A stretch of 36,946 nt of DNA from Hymenobacter ginkgonis (GTDB lineage Bacteria; Bacteroidota; Bacteroidia; Cytophagales; Hymenobacteraceae), in the NCBI RefSeq assembly GCF_009755225.1, contig NZ_WQKZ01000013.1, positions 1-36,946 of the forward strand, in the 5' to 3' direction. The notes under the pieces are model-generated. The model made no database searches. It was given only the letters and a program-made list of their open reading frames with translations, and was not told the origin of the DNA. Positions 1 to 8,937 of this stretch are shown here, one piece after another. Made by a program: the position numbers and the translations under genes. Numbering within the stretch: position 1 is the stretch's first letter; each line of letters opens with the position of its first letter.

Positions 1-1
1 A

Positions 2-61
2 GGCATGAAGCTGTCCTTGAGTAATCTGGAAAAGCTGTTGACCGACTTAGCCGCGCGCTAA
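2..61 (+). CDS. C-terminal fragment of an unidentified protein
   Basis: An open frame enters from the left edge and stops at a TAA at 59-61. The visible tail is about 19 residues and ends in NLEKLLTDLAAR, an amphipathic helix pattern. An internal ATG at 5-7 cannot be the start of a convincing gene this short, so this is read as the end of a longer gene outside the window. No family can be assigned. Confidence 0.35.
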   Translation, partial: GMKLSLSNLEKLLTDLAAR

Positions 62-188
62 GTGCTGTGGTCCCCTAGCGGTCAAAGGCAGTACTACACG
101 GGGACTTCCGCCAACCTACTACGCATGTTGCCAGCCGGCGTACCCCAGTCGATGATCAGCCTGCTCTCGAACGCGGCGAAAAGGCGAA

Positions 189-224
189 AAGACATTTTAA
201 GAACGAGCGTTTGTAAAATGTCTT
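189..224. promoter_or_regulatory. Perfect inverted repeat upstream of the serine recombinase (candidate recombination/operator site)
   Basis: Arms AAGACATTTTA (189-199) and TAAAATGTCTT (214-224) are perfect 11-bp inverted repeats separated by 14 bases. The total of 36 bp is about the size of a serine-resolvase dimer site. It lies 37 bp before the recombinase start and covers the -33 element of the predicted promoter, so binding there would both position recombination and repress the gene. This role is inferred from geometry only. Confidence 0.5.
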
Positions 225-239
225 GCGGGCGTAAGTTTG
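210..239 (+). promoter_or_regulatory. Bacteroidota-type promoter of the serine recombinase gene
   Basis: A TTTG at 210-213 and a perfect TAnnTTTG -7 box (TAAGTTTG, 232-239) are separated by 18 bases, matching the Bacteroidota housekeeping promoter pattern. Transcription would start near 246, giving a short leader before the GTG start at 262. Confidence 0.5.
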
Positions 240-261
240 CCTAACCAGCTCTTTTTACCCC

Positions 262-927
262 GTGCCCGCCTACTTCGCCTACTACCGCGTCTCCACCCAC
301 AAGCAAGGCAACTCCGGCCTGGGGCTCGACGCCCAGCGCGCGGCGGTGAGTAGTTTCCTGCAGAGAGCCGCTCCGGTGGGGGAGTACGTGGAAGTCGAGA
401 GTGGCAAGAAGAATCAGCGGCCCCAACTGCTCGCGGCGATTGCCGCGGCGCGGGCCGCGGGTGGGGTGCTACTGATTGCTAAGTTGGATCGGTTGAGTCG
501 CAATGCAGGCTTTATCCTGGCCCTGCGCGACTCGGGGGTGCAGTTCGCCTGCTGCGACATGCCCGACGCCAATACGCTCACCGTAGGCCTCTTCGCCGTC
601 ATCGCCCAGCACGAGCGCGAAACCATCTCCCAACGCACCAAAGATGCGCTCAAAGCCAAGAAGGCGCGGGGCGCGCAGCTCGGCACGCCGGCCAACCTGA
701 CCGAGGATGCCCGGCAGCTGGGCTTGGAGGCCCGGCAGCGTAATGCCCGCGAGCATGGGGGGATTAGGCAGGCTACGGCGCTGATTCTGGCGCGCCGCGC
801 GCAGGGGCTGAGCTGTGAGTGCATCGCGGGGGAGTTGAATGCCTTAGGCTTTACCGCCCGCAGGGGAGGGGCCTTCTCCCAAAAGCAGGTCCAGCGCCTC
901 GTCGACCGGGCGACAATTGGTCCCTGA
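262..927 (+). CDS. Small serine recombinase (resolvase/invertase family)
   Basis: A 221-residue site-specific serine recombinase. The N-terminal catalytic domain opens with the classic YYRVSTHKQ motif, with the nucleophile at Ser11. It continues with LLIAKLDRLSRN and the helix E motif around AVIAQHERETISQRTKDAL. The C-terminal 60 residues carry a helix-turn-helix (GLSCECIAGELNALGFTARR), the DNA-binding part of small resolvases. The start is the GTG at 262, which places the Tyr-Arg-Val-Ser motif at the usual distance from the N-terminus. It sits 65 bp outside the left end of the Tn3 element and differs clearly in sequence from the resolvase inside it, so it is probably a separate plasmid-multimer resolvase or a remnant of another element. 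An upstream inverted repeat is a candidate binding site. Confidence 0.88.
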   Translation: MPAYFAYYRVSTHKQGNSGLGLDAQRAAVSSFLQRAAPVGEYVEVESGKKNQRPQLLAAIAAARAAGGVLLIAKLDRLSRNAGFILALRDSGVQFACCDMPDANTLTVGLFAVIAQHERETISQRTKDALKAKKARGAQLGTPANLTEDARQLGLEARQRNAREHGGIRQATALILARRAQGLSCECIAGELNALGFTARRGGAFSQKQVQRLVDRATIGP

Positions 928-991
928 CAGTTGCTGCTTGGGTAATCAGTGGCCCTGCTGACGTTACGATTTACTTGCCGTGTAGCTTTAG

Positions 992-1029
992 GGGGTGTTG
1001 TTAAACAAATAGGGGAAAACCTCCGACTC
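992..1029 (+). repeat. Left terminal inverted repeat of the Tn3 element
   Basis: Thirty-eight bases beginning GGGGTGTTGTTAAAC and ending CCTCCGACTC. All 38 are repeated in inverse orientation at 8938-8975. The GGGG outer end and the 38-bp length are typical of Tn3-family termini. Confidence 0.95.
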
Positions 1030-4000
1030 AGCCCTGCGTGGATTTTGCAGGTGGTTGCCAAGCGGTAATCAGGCCCATGTCAAACGGGGCTTCGGCCGGC
1101 AGGGGCTGGTCGGAGAAGTCGTACTCGCCGTGCAGATTCACGTGGCGGTAGGAGAGCACGGCGAAGGGCGAGAGCGTGGCCAGCGTGGCCGCTTGCTGTT
1201 CCGGGGGTAGCCGGGCCAGGTGCTGGGAGAGGTGCAGGTAATTCCAGCAGATGATGGCGTTCATCAACAGGCGCTTGCAGGTCTCGGCCACCAGCTGCTC
1301 GGAGCGAGTGGCGGCGTGAAACTCCTGGTTGCGCCCGTGCCAGACGGCGTGGGCGAGTCGGTGGGCGCTTTCGCCCTTATTGAGCTGCTTCTGGATACGC
1401 TGGCGCAGCTCCAACTGGTCGACGTAGCGCAGCAGGAACTCGGTTTTGACCAGCCGGCCCAGCTCTTTCAGGGCCCGGTAGAGCGGGTGCTGGCGGGCGT
1501 AGGAGTTGAGCCGGCCGAACAAGCGCGAGGCCTCACTGTGGCGCAGCTTCAGGGTGACGACGAGGCGCAGCACCTCGTCCCAGTACCGGGCGATGCGTTC
1601 CGCATCAATGCGCGCGTCGGGCAGCAGGGTTTGCCCCAGCTGCCGGTGGGCGGCCACGGGCTCCCAGCTGTAGAGCTGCTGGTTGGTGAGCTGGCGGATG
1701 CGCGGCTCGTAGGCAATGCCCAACATCCGGGTCACGGCGAAGATGACTTCCGTGTAGCCGTGTGTGTCGGTGCTGTGCACGTCCGTGGGCCGCACGGCGT
1801 GGCGCAGCAAGCCCTCCAGCAGGTGCGTGGCCTCGCGGTCGGCGGCGCTGAACACAGTCGAATCAAAGACGAGCAGCGTTTCGTCCACGTACGAATAAGC
1901 TGTCAGGCCGCGGCGGTTGCCGAAGTATTTGAACGAGGCGCTGCCGCCGAGCGAGTACACGGCCAGGTCGTATTTCTGCCCGTCGCTGCTGCTGTGCAGC
2001 ACATCCGGCGAAAGCCGAAAGGCCTCGCGCAGGCGCAGCTGGCGGGTAAAGTTTAGAATCAGCTCGTTGGCCTGGCGCAGGTTGTCGAGCGTGAAATGGG
2101 TGCTGGCCAGGCGCTGCAGGGCCGCCTCGTCCACCTGCGGCGCGACTTGCGCCAGGCGGCGCAGGCCCAGGTTGCAGCCCAGCCCGACCAGCGCCGCCAG
2201 CAGTTGCGACAAGGGCGGCGGCGTGCGGGCGTGTTTGCTAGGCAGCGAGCCAAAGGCCGTGTCAAATTGCGTGAGCCGGGCCACGCTGGTGAGCACCTCG
2301 CGCAGGGGCACCACCCGGTGGCGGGGAAACAGGTGCGCCGGCAGGCGCGGCTGCTCGGCCGGCAGCCGGGGCGTGGTGAGGCGGTAGCGCCCGGCCGGGG
2401 TGCGGTGCGCGTGCGGGTTGGCGGCCCCGCTCAGGTGGGCGTTGGTCTGCGAAAACTGGTCCTGCAACTGCGCTTGGAGGGTGGCTTTCACCGTGGTAAG
2501 GTCGCGCCAGGCACTCAGGCCTGCCTGTTCGAGCAGGGCTTCGCGTTGCCGGGCCCACTGCGCGGCCGGCAGCAGGTAGTGCTCAAAGGCCCGGTACTGG
2601 TAGCAGCAGGTGAAGTTGAGCTGGCCGGACTTGATGGCCGTGGCCATCTCCATAAACAGCAGCGCTTTGTAGAGCGAGGGGCGCAACCGGCCCTGCGCGT
2701 CGAGGACGTAGGCGCGTTGCGTGAGCGAGAGGAAGTCCAGCGGCACCTGCGCGCCCAGGTGCCCGTCGTGCTGCTGGTAGTACTGCACGGCCCGCCACAA
2801 GTCGGCGCGGGTGGTTGCTTCGTCGACGACCAGCGCTTTGACCAACGCCCCGAGCTTGGTTTGCAGGCGTAAGGAAGCGCCGGCCAGCGTCTCGTGAAAC
2901 AGCGCTTCCCCGGCCTGCTGCTCGGTGGCTTGGCGCAATTGCTCCAGCTGCTGGTGGTCTTCGCTGAGCTGGGCGGCCGTGACCTGGTGGCGCTGCAGCA
3001 GCGCGTCGATGCGCTGAAGCTTCTGCTCGGCCGGTACGTCGGGGGCATCGACCAGGGCACGAATCTGGGTCAGGGCCTGCAGGTGCCGGTAGCCCCGGCC
3101 CGTCACCTGGCTGGTCAGCTGCTGCGTTGCGGTGCGCTGCTGGTAGAGCGTCTCCTTGACCTGCTCGCGGCATTGATTCGCGGCGCTGGTCGTGGTGTGT
3201 AGCAGCGTGTCGACCAGGGCGTCGCCCAACTCGTAGTACTGGTGCACCACGAAGCTGAGCAGGTAGAGGTAGCGCCGTTCGTCGCGGCGGTAGAGCTGCG
3301 CGGCCTGGGCCCGCAGCACGTACTCGGCGTAGTAGGTGATAGCTTGGTCCGAAAGGCGCAGCCGCTGCCAAAGCGGATGCAGTTGCGCGAAAAGCTGCCG
3401 CAGGGACGCGAAATGGGTGACCCGCTCGCGGATTTCGCCGGCCCGCAGGCCTTGGTGGATGCGCTTGAGAAACGTGAGCGGATAGCGCCGGTCCGCGTTC
3501 GTTTCCCCCGCAGCGGTTTCGTTGGGGTCATCGGCGGCCAGCAAGCGGTCCAGCAGCCGCTGCTCGCCGGGGTGCAGGTGCTGCTGCAAGCGGTGGAGCA
3601 GCCGTTTCTCAAACGCGAGCAGGGCCCGCGTAATGACATCGGCGAGGGTATAATAGGTGGGCAGCTCCAGCCGGTGCTCGTGCAGGTACAGCACCAGGTA
3701 ATCGAAGACCGCCGCGGGCTTCAAGTGCTGACTGCTCAGACGCAGGGCTTCTTGATACAGGCGCTCCGTCGCGGCCGTGTCAAACCGTGCAATGCCCAGG
3801 TGCTCGCAGATGAGCTGCTGGTGGGCGTAGTACCGGGCATCGGCGTAACGCAGCGGGTCAAAGTCGTCGGGCCCCAGCCCCAGCTGCCGGGCCACGTACG
3901 CCACATCGGCCGCGTGGTAGCGGGTGGCCACGTAGAAGCGCTGGCTAATCTGGAAGTAGCCCAGCTGCAAGACATACCCGACGCGGTTGCCCGCAGTCAG

Positions 4001-4132
4001 CATCCGCAGCAGGTGCGCATCCGCCCAATCCGGTACGGCGAAGACCCGCGCCTGCTCGGCCGCCGGCACCAGCGGGGGCTGCTCGTAGAGCTCGCGCTCC
4101 TTGCCCAGGTGAATCCGCAGATGCGTGGCCAT
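1028..4132 (-). CDS. tnpA: Tn3-family DDE transposase TnpA
   Basis: A 1,034-residue transposase, the usual size for Tn3-family TnpA (about 950-1,020). It binds the 38-bp terminal repeats and carries out replicative transposition. The catalytic triad can be placed at Asp717 (SSDGQKY), Asp789 (STDTHGYTEV) and Glu921 (LNKGES). The D-D and D-E spacings of 72 and 132 fit the family. The N-terminal half is the repeat-recognition and helical region, and the Arg/Leu-rich C-terminus (LLMNAIICWNYLHLSQ) is the standard Tn3 ending. The frame is intact from the ATG at 4132, and the stop at 1028-1030 overlaps the inner end of the left repeat. It is transcribed away from tnpR, with the res region between them. 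It is probably active, since no disabling change is visible. Confidence 0.96.
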   Translation of the reverse strand: MATHLRIHLGKERELYEQPPLVPAAEQARVFAVPDWADAHLLRMLTAGNRVGYVLQLGYFQISQRFYVATRYHAADVAYVARQLGLGPDDFDPLRYADARYYAHQQLICEHLGIARFDTAATERLYQEALRLSSQHLKPAAVFDYLVLYLHEHRLELPTYYTLADVITRALLAFEKRLLHRLQQHLHPGEQRLLDRLLAADDPNETAAGETNADRRYPLTFLKRIHQGLRAGEIRERVTHFASLRQLFAQLHPLWQRLRLSDQAITYYAEYVLRAQAAQLYRRDERRYLYLLSFVVHQYYELGDALVDTLLHTTTSAANQCREQVKETLYQQRTATQQLTSQVTGRGYRHLQALTQIRALVDAPDVPAEQKLQRIDALLQRHQVTAAQLSEDHQQLEQLRQATEQQAGEALFHETLAGASLRLQTKLGALVKALVVDEATTRADLWRAVQYYQQHDGHLGAQVPLDFLSLTQRAYVLDAQGRLRPSLYKALLFMEMATAIKSGQLNFTCCYQYRAFEHYLLPAAQWARQREALLEQAGLSAWRDLTTVKATLQAQLQDQFSQTNAHLSGAANPHAHRTPAGRYRLTTPRLPAEQPRLPAHLFPRHRVVPLREVLTSVARLTQFDTAFGSLPSKHARTPPPLSQLLAALVGLGCNLGLRRLAQVAPQVDEAALQRLASTHFTLDNLRQANELILNFTRQLRLREAFRLSPDVLHSSSDGQKYDLAVYSLGGSASFKYFGNRRGLTAYSYVDETLLVFDSTVFSAADREATHLLEGLLRHAVRPTDVHSTDTHGYTEVIFAVTRMLGIAYEPRIRQLTNQQLYSWEPVAAHRQLGQTLLPDARIDAERIARYWDEVLRLVVTLKLRHSEASRLFGRLNSYARQHPLYRALKELGRLVKTEFLLRYVDQLELRQRIQKQLNKGESAHRLAHAVWHGRNQEFHAATRSEQLVAETCKRLLMNAIICWNYLHLSQHLARLPPEQQAATLATLSPFAVLSYRHVNLHGEYDFSDQPLPAEAPFDMGLITAWQPPAKSTQG

Positions 4133-4270
4133 AGAAGGGGCAAAAACCGATGGACTTAACGACCGTTATCCCTACCGTCTGCTGATAGCGTTAACGTGCA
4201 TGTAAAGGTATCGAAAACCGGTACCTTTACGGCGCACTTTTACCTTATCGCTAACCTGCCCGTTTTGCTC
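4133..4270. other. Candidate res site between tnpA and tnpR
   Basis: This 138-bp divergent intergenic region is where Tn3 elements keep their cointegrate-resolution site and shared promoters. A perfect inverted repeat, GTAAAGGTA (4202-4210) and TACCTTTAC (4222-4230), spans 29 bp and has the size of a resolvase subsite. A related TTTTACCTTATCG follows near 4239-4250, and a CGTTAtc/gaTAGCG-type pair lies to the left. The subsite number is uncertain by eye. Confidence 0.55.
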
Positions 4271-4903
4271 ATGATTTTTGGCTACGTCCGCGTCTCGACC
4301 AGCGCCCAATCGGCCGAGAGCCAAAAGAGTCTCATCGCCCGCTACCTGGTGGAGCACCGCTGGACCTTGGACGAGTGGATTGAAGTTGAAATGTCTTCCC
4401 GCCGGACCGCCGGGCAGCGCCGCCTGCCCGAACTACTGGCCAAGGTCGCCGCCGGCGACACGGTCATCGTCTCCGAGCTCTCGCGGCTGGGCCGCTCCCT
4501 GCGCGAAGTACTGGGCCTGATTGAAGAGTTGATTCACCAGAAGCGCTGCCGGCTGATTCTGGTTAAGCAAGGTCTGGACCTGGACCCACAGAACCACCGC
4601 GACATGACCCACAAAATTCTGCTCACCATTTTCGCCATGCTGGCCGAGTTGGAGCGGGACTTCGTCTCCGAGCGCACGAAGGAGGGCCTACGGTCCCGGC
4701 GCGAGCAAGGCATCGTGCTGGGTAAGCCCAAGGGCGTGGTGCAGCGCTCGATGTACGACGCCGACCGCGAGCGCATCCTGCACCTGCACGCGCTGGGCGT
4801 GCCGCTGGCTGCCATCGTGGACGTGCACCTAAAATATGGCAAGTATCTCTCCCTGAAGAACTACCTGGCCAAGCTGCAGCGACCGACCCTGCCGGCTGCC
4901 TAA
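4271..4903 (+). CDS. tnpR: Tn3-element serine resolvase TnpR
   Basis: A 210-residue serine recombinase that would resolve the transposition cointegrate at the adjacent res region. The catalytic domain begins MIFGYVRVSTSAQS with the nucleophile at Ser9. It continues with VIVSELSRLGRSLREVLGL and the dimer helix motif IFAMLAELERDFVSERTKEGL. The C-terminal part is a short helix-turn-helix region. The frame is open upstream to 4196, but the ATG at 4271 gives the family's standard N-terminus; an earlier start would translate through the inverted repeat of the res region. It is transcribed divergently from tnpA and is followed 67 bp later by the cargo regulator gene. Confidence 0.92.
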   Translation: MIFGYVRVSTSAQSAESQKSLIARYLVEHRWTLDEWIEVEMSSRRTAGQRRLPELLAKVAAGDTVIVSELSRLGRSLREVLGLIEELIHQKRCRLILVKQGLDLDPQNHRDMTHKILLTIFAMLAELERDFVSERTKEGLRSRREQGIVLGKPKGVVQRSMYDADRERILHLHALGVPLAAIVDVHLKYGKYLSLKNYLAKLQRPTLPAA

Positions 4904-4970
4904 GCCACTTTACGCACCGAGCCCCGGCCATGCTGCCGCGTGGTGCTTGTCCTTCCCTTTTTCCGCTCCT

Positions 4971-6122
4971 ATGGACGATAGAAGTCTAATACGAATTATT
5001 AGTTTGCTGGCAGTTTTTATTTCCTGTCTGTTAGCCTTTTTTCTACTGACTGTTCCCACCAAGCACCGATTGAGCAATCGCTTATTCGGGGTATTTATTC
5101 TGCTTAATGCGCTGGATATCAGTTCCTGGTTCCTGGACCGCTACCTGCTTCCTTTTCCCGGGCTTTTGCTATTCAAAGGCACGACAAACACGCTCATCAA
5201 CCCCCTCTTTTACCTGTATGCGCTGGCGGTTTGCTACACCGACTTTCGGCTAAGGCCCCGGCATCTGTGGCATCTGCTCCCGTTCGGGTTGCTCACACTG
5301 GGACTGCTGCCTCGTTTCTATTTGGTGGATGCGGCCGCGAAACAGGTGTTTCTGGAAAATTACTTCGCGCAGCCTAGGGCCAATATCAATCTGTGGCTAG
5401 GCGAGGTGCAATTCATCGGGTATTTTATTGCTGTTTTCATTACCTTAAAAAGGTACAAACAGGCGTATCTGGAAAACTATACCAATACGTCTAGCATCAC
5501 CTACGATTGGCTTTTTCAGCTAACGGCTACGCTTACGGCATTGCATGCCATTGTGATGGTCAAAAATGGCTTGCAGTTCACCGGTCATCTGCAGTGGTTC
5601 GTTGGGGCCGAACTACTGGTGGGGCTCAATGCCACCTGCTTTCTGTCTTGGTTTGTGCTCAAGGCCCTTTACAATCCGACGCTCTTCCGTAGCATTGATT
5701 CGACCCTCGAACCGGTCGAGGCCCTGCTGGCCGACGAGCCCGCTCCCGTCCCTACGCGCCCGGTAGCTACCACCCCAGAAACCGACGCGTCCGTGCGGCG
5801 GTTGCGCGAACACATGGAGCAGGCGGAACCGTACCTCGACCCGGACCTGACCATCCAGGACCTGGCCACCCAACTGCACTTACCCGTGCGGGAACTATCG
5901 GTGCTCATTAACCACCACCTGGGGCAACACTTTTTCGATTTTGTGAATGAGTACCGCATCACCAAAGCGATGCGCTTACTGAAGGATACGGCGCCGCCCC
6001 AAGCAACGGTGCTGGAGATTCTGTATGCGGTCGGGTTCAACTCCAAATCTTCGTTCAATACCTCCTTCAAGAAACGCACGGGCCTGACCCCAACCCAGTA
6101 CCGCAGTGCGGAGCCCGGGTAG
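4971..6122 (+). CDS. Membrane-anchored AraC-type transcription regulator (7TM + HTH)
   Basis: A 383-residue protein. The first ~225 residues contain about six or seven hydrophobic segments (for example ISLLAVFISCLLAFFLLTV and WHLLPFGLLTLGLL), a membrane sensor-like domain. The last ~95 residues form an AraC/XylS double helix-turn-helix (DLTIQDLATQLHLPVRELS, then VLEILYAVGFNSKSSFNTSF) ending in the canonical GLTPTQYR. A linker rich in Pro and acidic residues joins the two. This architecture is common in Bacteroidota. It probably senses a signal at the inner membrane and controls the receptor gene immediately downstream. The ATG at 4971 is preferred over a TTG at 4947 because it begins just before the first membrane segment. 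Its place inside the Tn3 ends makes it transposon cargo. Confidence 0.88.
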   Translation: MDDRSLIRIISLLAVFISCLLAFFLLTVPTKHRLSNRLFGVFILLNALDISSWFLDRYLLPFPGLLLFKGTTNTLINPLFYLYALAVCYTDFRLRPRHLWHLLPFGLLTLGLLPRFYLVDAAAKQVFLENYFAQPRANINLWLGEVQFIGYFIAVFITLKRYKQAYLENYTNTSSITYDWLFQLTATLTALHAIVMVKNGLQFTGHLQWFVGAELLVGLNATCFLSWFVLKALYNPTLFRSIDSTLEPVEALLADEPAPVPTRPVATTPETDASVRRLREHMEQAEPYLDPDLTIQDLATQLHLPVRELSVLINHHLGQHFFDFVNEYRITKAMRLLKDTAPPQATVLEILYAVGFNSKSSFNTSFKKRTGLTPTQYRSAEPG

Positions 6123-6246
6123 TAGCAGTCGCCGACCAACTTGTGCCGGCACTGCCAGGATAATGCGGCAAGTGAGCAGCGGAGCGGCATGCTTATTCAA
6201 GTGCCTGGTAAAAAGACATTTATACTAAAGTCGTACGGGGGCTACT

Positions 6247-6289
6247 AAAAGTCGAACTCCTTTTTTAGCAGAAAATTGGTTCGACTTTT
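6247..6289. repeat. Inverted repeat between the AraC-type regulator and the receptor gene
   Basis: AAAAGTCGAA (6247-6256) and TTCGACTTTT (6280-6289) are perfect 10-bp arms 23 bases apart, the right arm followed by more T residues. It could be the terminator of the regulator gene, since the stem ends in a T tract, or an operator for it. The long loop makes the operator reading at least as likely. It lies about 80-120 bp before the receptor start. Confidence 0.5.
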
Positions 6290-6370
6290 TTAGGTGGTCG
6301 CAGGGCCTGAAGTGGGAAAGCACCTTTGCCCCACCTGGTACATACGCTAGGTGTTCAGCAGTGCCCAGCT

Positions 6371-8857
6371 ATGCCACCTTTGATAGCCTCCTCCTTCAGA
6401 AAACTCCTTTTTCATCCCGAAAAGTCCCCGGTGCTCCCCCGTCAGGGGGACACCGGCTGCCGCTGGCAAAAGCGAGGGCTACCCCTTTGGCTGGGGCTGC
6501 TCTGCTGGCTACTGCCTTGCTGGGGGGCAGTGGCCCAGGGCACGCTCAGCGGCACCGTGACGGATGGGAACGCGCCCATCGCCTGGGCCAACGTGGTGCT
6601 GTTCGACCCCAGCGGGAAGCTGGCCACGGCGGCCGTGACGACTGCAACGGGCAGCTTCGTACTGCAGGCCGCGCCAGGGGCCTACCGGTTCAAAGTGAGT
6701 TTCCTGGGCTTTGCCGACTGGGAGCAGGCGGTGCAACTGGCCCCAGCAACCGCGCTGGGTACCATCGTCTTACGTGCCAGTGCTACCACGCTCCAGGAAG
6801 TCACCGTGCGGGGCCAAAAAAACCTGGTCGACTACCAGCCGGACCGCGTGGTGTTTAACGTGGAAAACAGCGTGTCGGCCGTCGGCGGCGATGCCGTGCA
6901 GGTCCTGAGCGCCGCGCCTGGCGTGCTGGTGCGCAACAATACCATCAGCCTGCTGGGCAAAGGGGCCGTGCGCGTGCTGGTCAACGGCCGCTTGCTGGAA
7001 CTCACGGGGGAAGAGCTGGTCACCTACCTGAAAGCCATCCCTGCCAGCAGCATCAGGAATGTGGAAGTAATGACCAATCCCCCGGCCAAATACGAAGCCG
7101 GCGGGGGAGGACTGCTGAACATCAACCTCAAACCGGGCGCGGCTGATTCCTGGAAAAATACTACCACCCTGGCCTATGAGCAGAACACCTATGGGGCGGC
7201 GGCGCTGCGGGACAACTTGGTTTACAATCAGGGCAAGGTGCACTTCGCGGGCAGTGCGGGCGGCAAGCTGGGGAGTAGCCAAGTCAAACAGACGCTGCGG
7301 ACCGCCTACCCGGGGGGGCCGTGGGACCTGCGCTACGTGGCCCGGCAGCGGGAAGACAATGCGTCGGCCCGGCTCGCGCTGGATTACGACCTCACGCCGC
7401 ACACGGCGGTGGGCGGGCAGTACGCGGGCACCTACGCCGCCCCCAGCAGCCAAGACGATACGGCCATCGGGGTTTTTGGGCCGCAACAGGCGCTGGATTC
7501 CCTGATACGCAACACGGGTACTCGCCAGGTGCGCACGACCAGCCACGCTTACAACGCGCACCTGGTATCGGTACTGGATACCTTGCACCGGCAGCTCGCC
7601 GTGGACGGGGACTACTTTGCGTATAACACCGACCTGAATAATGCCTTCGTAGCCAACGTCTTTACGCTCACTGAGCGTTTTCTCCATACCAATCTGGCGG
7701 CCCGCAACGTGTCGCACCAGCAGGTGCGCACGGGCAGTGTGAAGGTGGACGTCGAGCACCCGCTAAAATGGGCCCGTCTCTCGTACGGGGCCAAAATCAG
7801 CCTGATTAACAGTCAGAGCGGGATTGCCTACTACAACACCCTGCTGGCCACGCCCCAGCTGGATGCGGGCCGGTCCAATACCTTCGATTACCGGGAGCGA
7901 ACCCAGGCCCTCTACCTCAGCGGTACCCGCCCCCTTACCCCCAAGCTGCGCCTGCAGCTGGGGCTGCGGCTGGAAAATACCCAGACGCGGGGGTATTCCG
8001 CAACATTGAATCAGCTGACCACCAATGCGTATTTTAAACTATTTCCCACCGCCTACCTCACCTACCAGCGGGATAGCATCCGGAGCGTTCAGCTGACCTA
8101 CGGCCGGCGGGTGAACCGGCCCGGCTTCGGCCTGCTGAATCCGTTCCGCTCGTACCTCAACAGCACCAGCTACTCCGAGGGCAACCCCTTTTTGCAGCCT
8201 TCCTTCGTGGACAATCTGGACCTGACCTATACTTACAAGGACGCTTGGCGGACCAACGCCTTCGTAACCCGCACCGTGGACGGCTTCGGGCCCGTATTTA
8301 CCGCCAACCCGGTTACGAATACGTTGGTCATCAGTCGGCAAAACTACTTGCAGGAATACGCTTACGGGTTGGGCGAAAGCTACACGGCGCCCGTTACGAG
8401 CTGGTGGCAGACTCAGACCCTGCTGTACATGTTAGGCTCCACAAGTCGGTTTACCAATGGGTTGACGGCCACGCCGCGCAACGGGGCCCAGCTGTACGGG
8501 TCCACTACGAATACCTTCACCCTGCGCCCAGCCTCCAAGCTGCAAGTGGAATATACCTACGCGTCGCCGGTCGCCCGGGGCTTGTACCACACGGGCTACG
8601 TATCGGGCCTGAACCTGGCCCTGCAACAGACGCTGTTGCACGACCGATTACAGGTGGCGGCCCTGCTGAACGACGTCTTCAACACCGCCTACCTGAAAGA
8701 CTATACCTCGACGGTAAACGGTATTCAACAAGTCTACAGCGAGAATAACAGCAGCCGTTTTTTTCGTCTTAGCCTAACGTATGATTTCGGTAACAGCCAA
8801 TTGTCAGGCAAGCAGCGGGAATTTGGGAGTGAGGACGAGCGCAAGCGTACTCGCTAG
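6371..8857 (+). CDS. TonB-dependent outer-membrane receptor-like protein
   Basis: An outer membrane beta-barrel receptor of about 828 residues from the ATG at 6371. A hydrophobic signal segment (LPLWLGLLCWLLPCWGAVAQ) lies at residues ~37-56. Next comes a carboxypeptidase-regulatory-like beta-sandwich (GTLSGTVTDGNAPIAWANVV). A plug-type domain follows, including the motif around VNGRLLELTGEELVTYLKAIPASSIRNVEVMTNPPAKYEAGGGG. The C-terminal ~550 residues form an aromatic-rich barrel and end in SLTYDFGNSQLSGKQREFG. This matches the Bacteroidota outer-membrane receptor group with the OMP_b-brl_3-type barrel. The ligand cannot be read from sequence, and no SusD-like partner is present. The N-terminal extension before the signal segment is long for this start, and a GTG at 6431 is a reasonable alternative. 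It is Tn3 cargo, placed directly after a membrane AraC-type regulator that probably controls it. Confidence 0.88.
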   Translation: MPPLIASSFRKLLFHPEKSPVLPRQGDTGCRWQKRGLPLWLGLLCWLLPCWGAVAQGTLSGTVTDGNAPIAWANVVLFDPSGKLATAAVTTATGSFVLQAAPGAYRFKVSFLGFADWEQAVQLAPATALGTIVLRASATTLQEVTVRGQKNLVDYQPDRVVFNVENSVSAVGGDAVQVLSAAPGVLVRNNTISLLGKGAVRVLVNGRLLELTGEELVTYLKAIPASSIRNVEVMTNPPAKYEAGGGGLLNINLKPGAADSWKNTTTLAYEQNTYGAAALRDNLVYNQGKVHFAGSAGGKLGSSQVKQTLRTAYPGGPWDLRYVARQREDNASARLALDYDLTPHTAVGGQYAGTYAAPSSQDDTAIGVFGPQQALDSLIRNTGTRQVRTTSHAYNAHLVSVLDTLHRQLAVDGDYFAYNTDLNNAFVANVFTLTERFLHTNLAARNVSHQQVRTGSVKVDVEHPLKWARLSYGAKISLINSQSGIAYYNTLLATPQLDAGRSNTFDYRERTQALYLSGTRPLTPKLRLQLGLRLENTQTRGYSATLNQLTTNAYFKLFPTAYLTYQRDSIRSVQLTYGRRVNRPGFGLLNPFRSYLNSTSYSEGNPFLQPSFVDNLDLTYTYKDAWRTNAFVTRTVDGFGPVFTANPVTNTLVISRQNYLQEYAYGLGESYTAPVTSWWQTQTLLYMLGSTSRFTNGLTATPRNGAQLYGSTTNTFTLRPASKLQVEYTYASPVARGLYHTGYVSGLNLALQQTLLHDRLQVAALLNDVFNTAYLKDYTSTVNGIQQVYSENNSSRFFRLSLTYDFGNSQLSGKQREFGSEDERKRTR

Positions 8858-8937
8858 GCGGTCCTTTGACACCCGGCTGACGAAGTGGAGCCAGCACCCA
8901 CTGAAGCAGAATCTTCTCAGCAACAACAGTAGCTCCA

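Noticed and set aside
1220..4159. Long plus-strand open frames opposite tnpA
   Set aside because: They are antisense shadows of a high-GC coding sequence with Gln/Val/Leu-rich, low-complexity translations.
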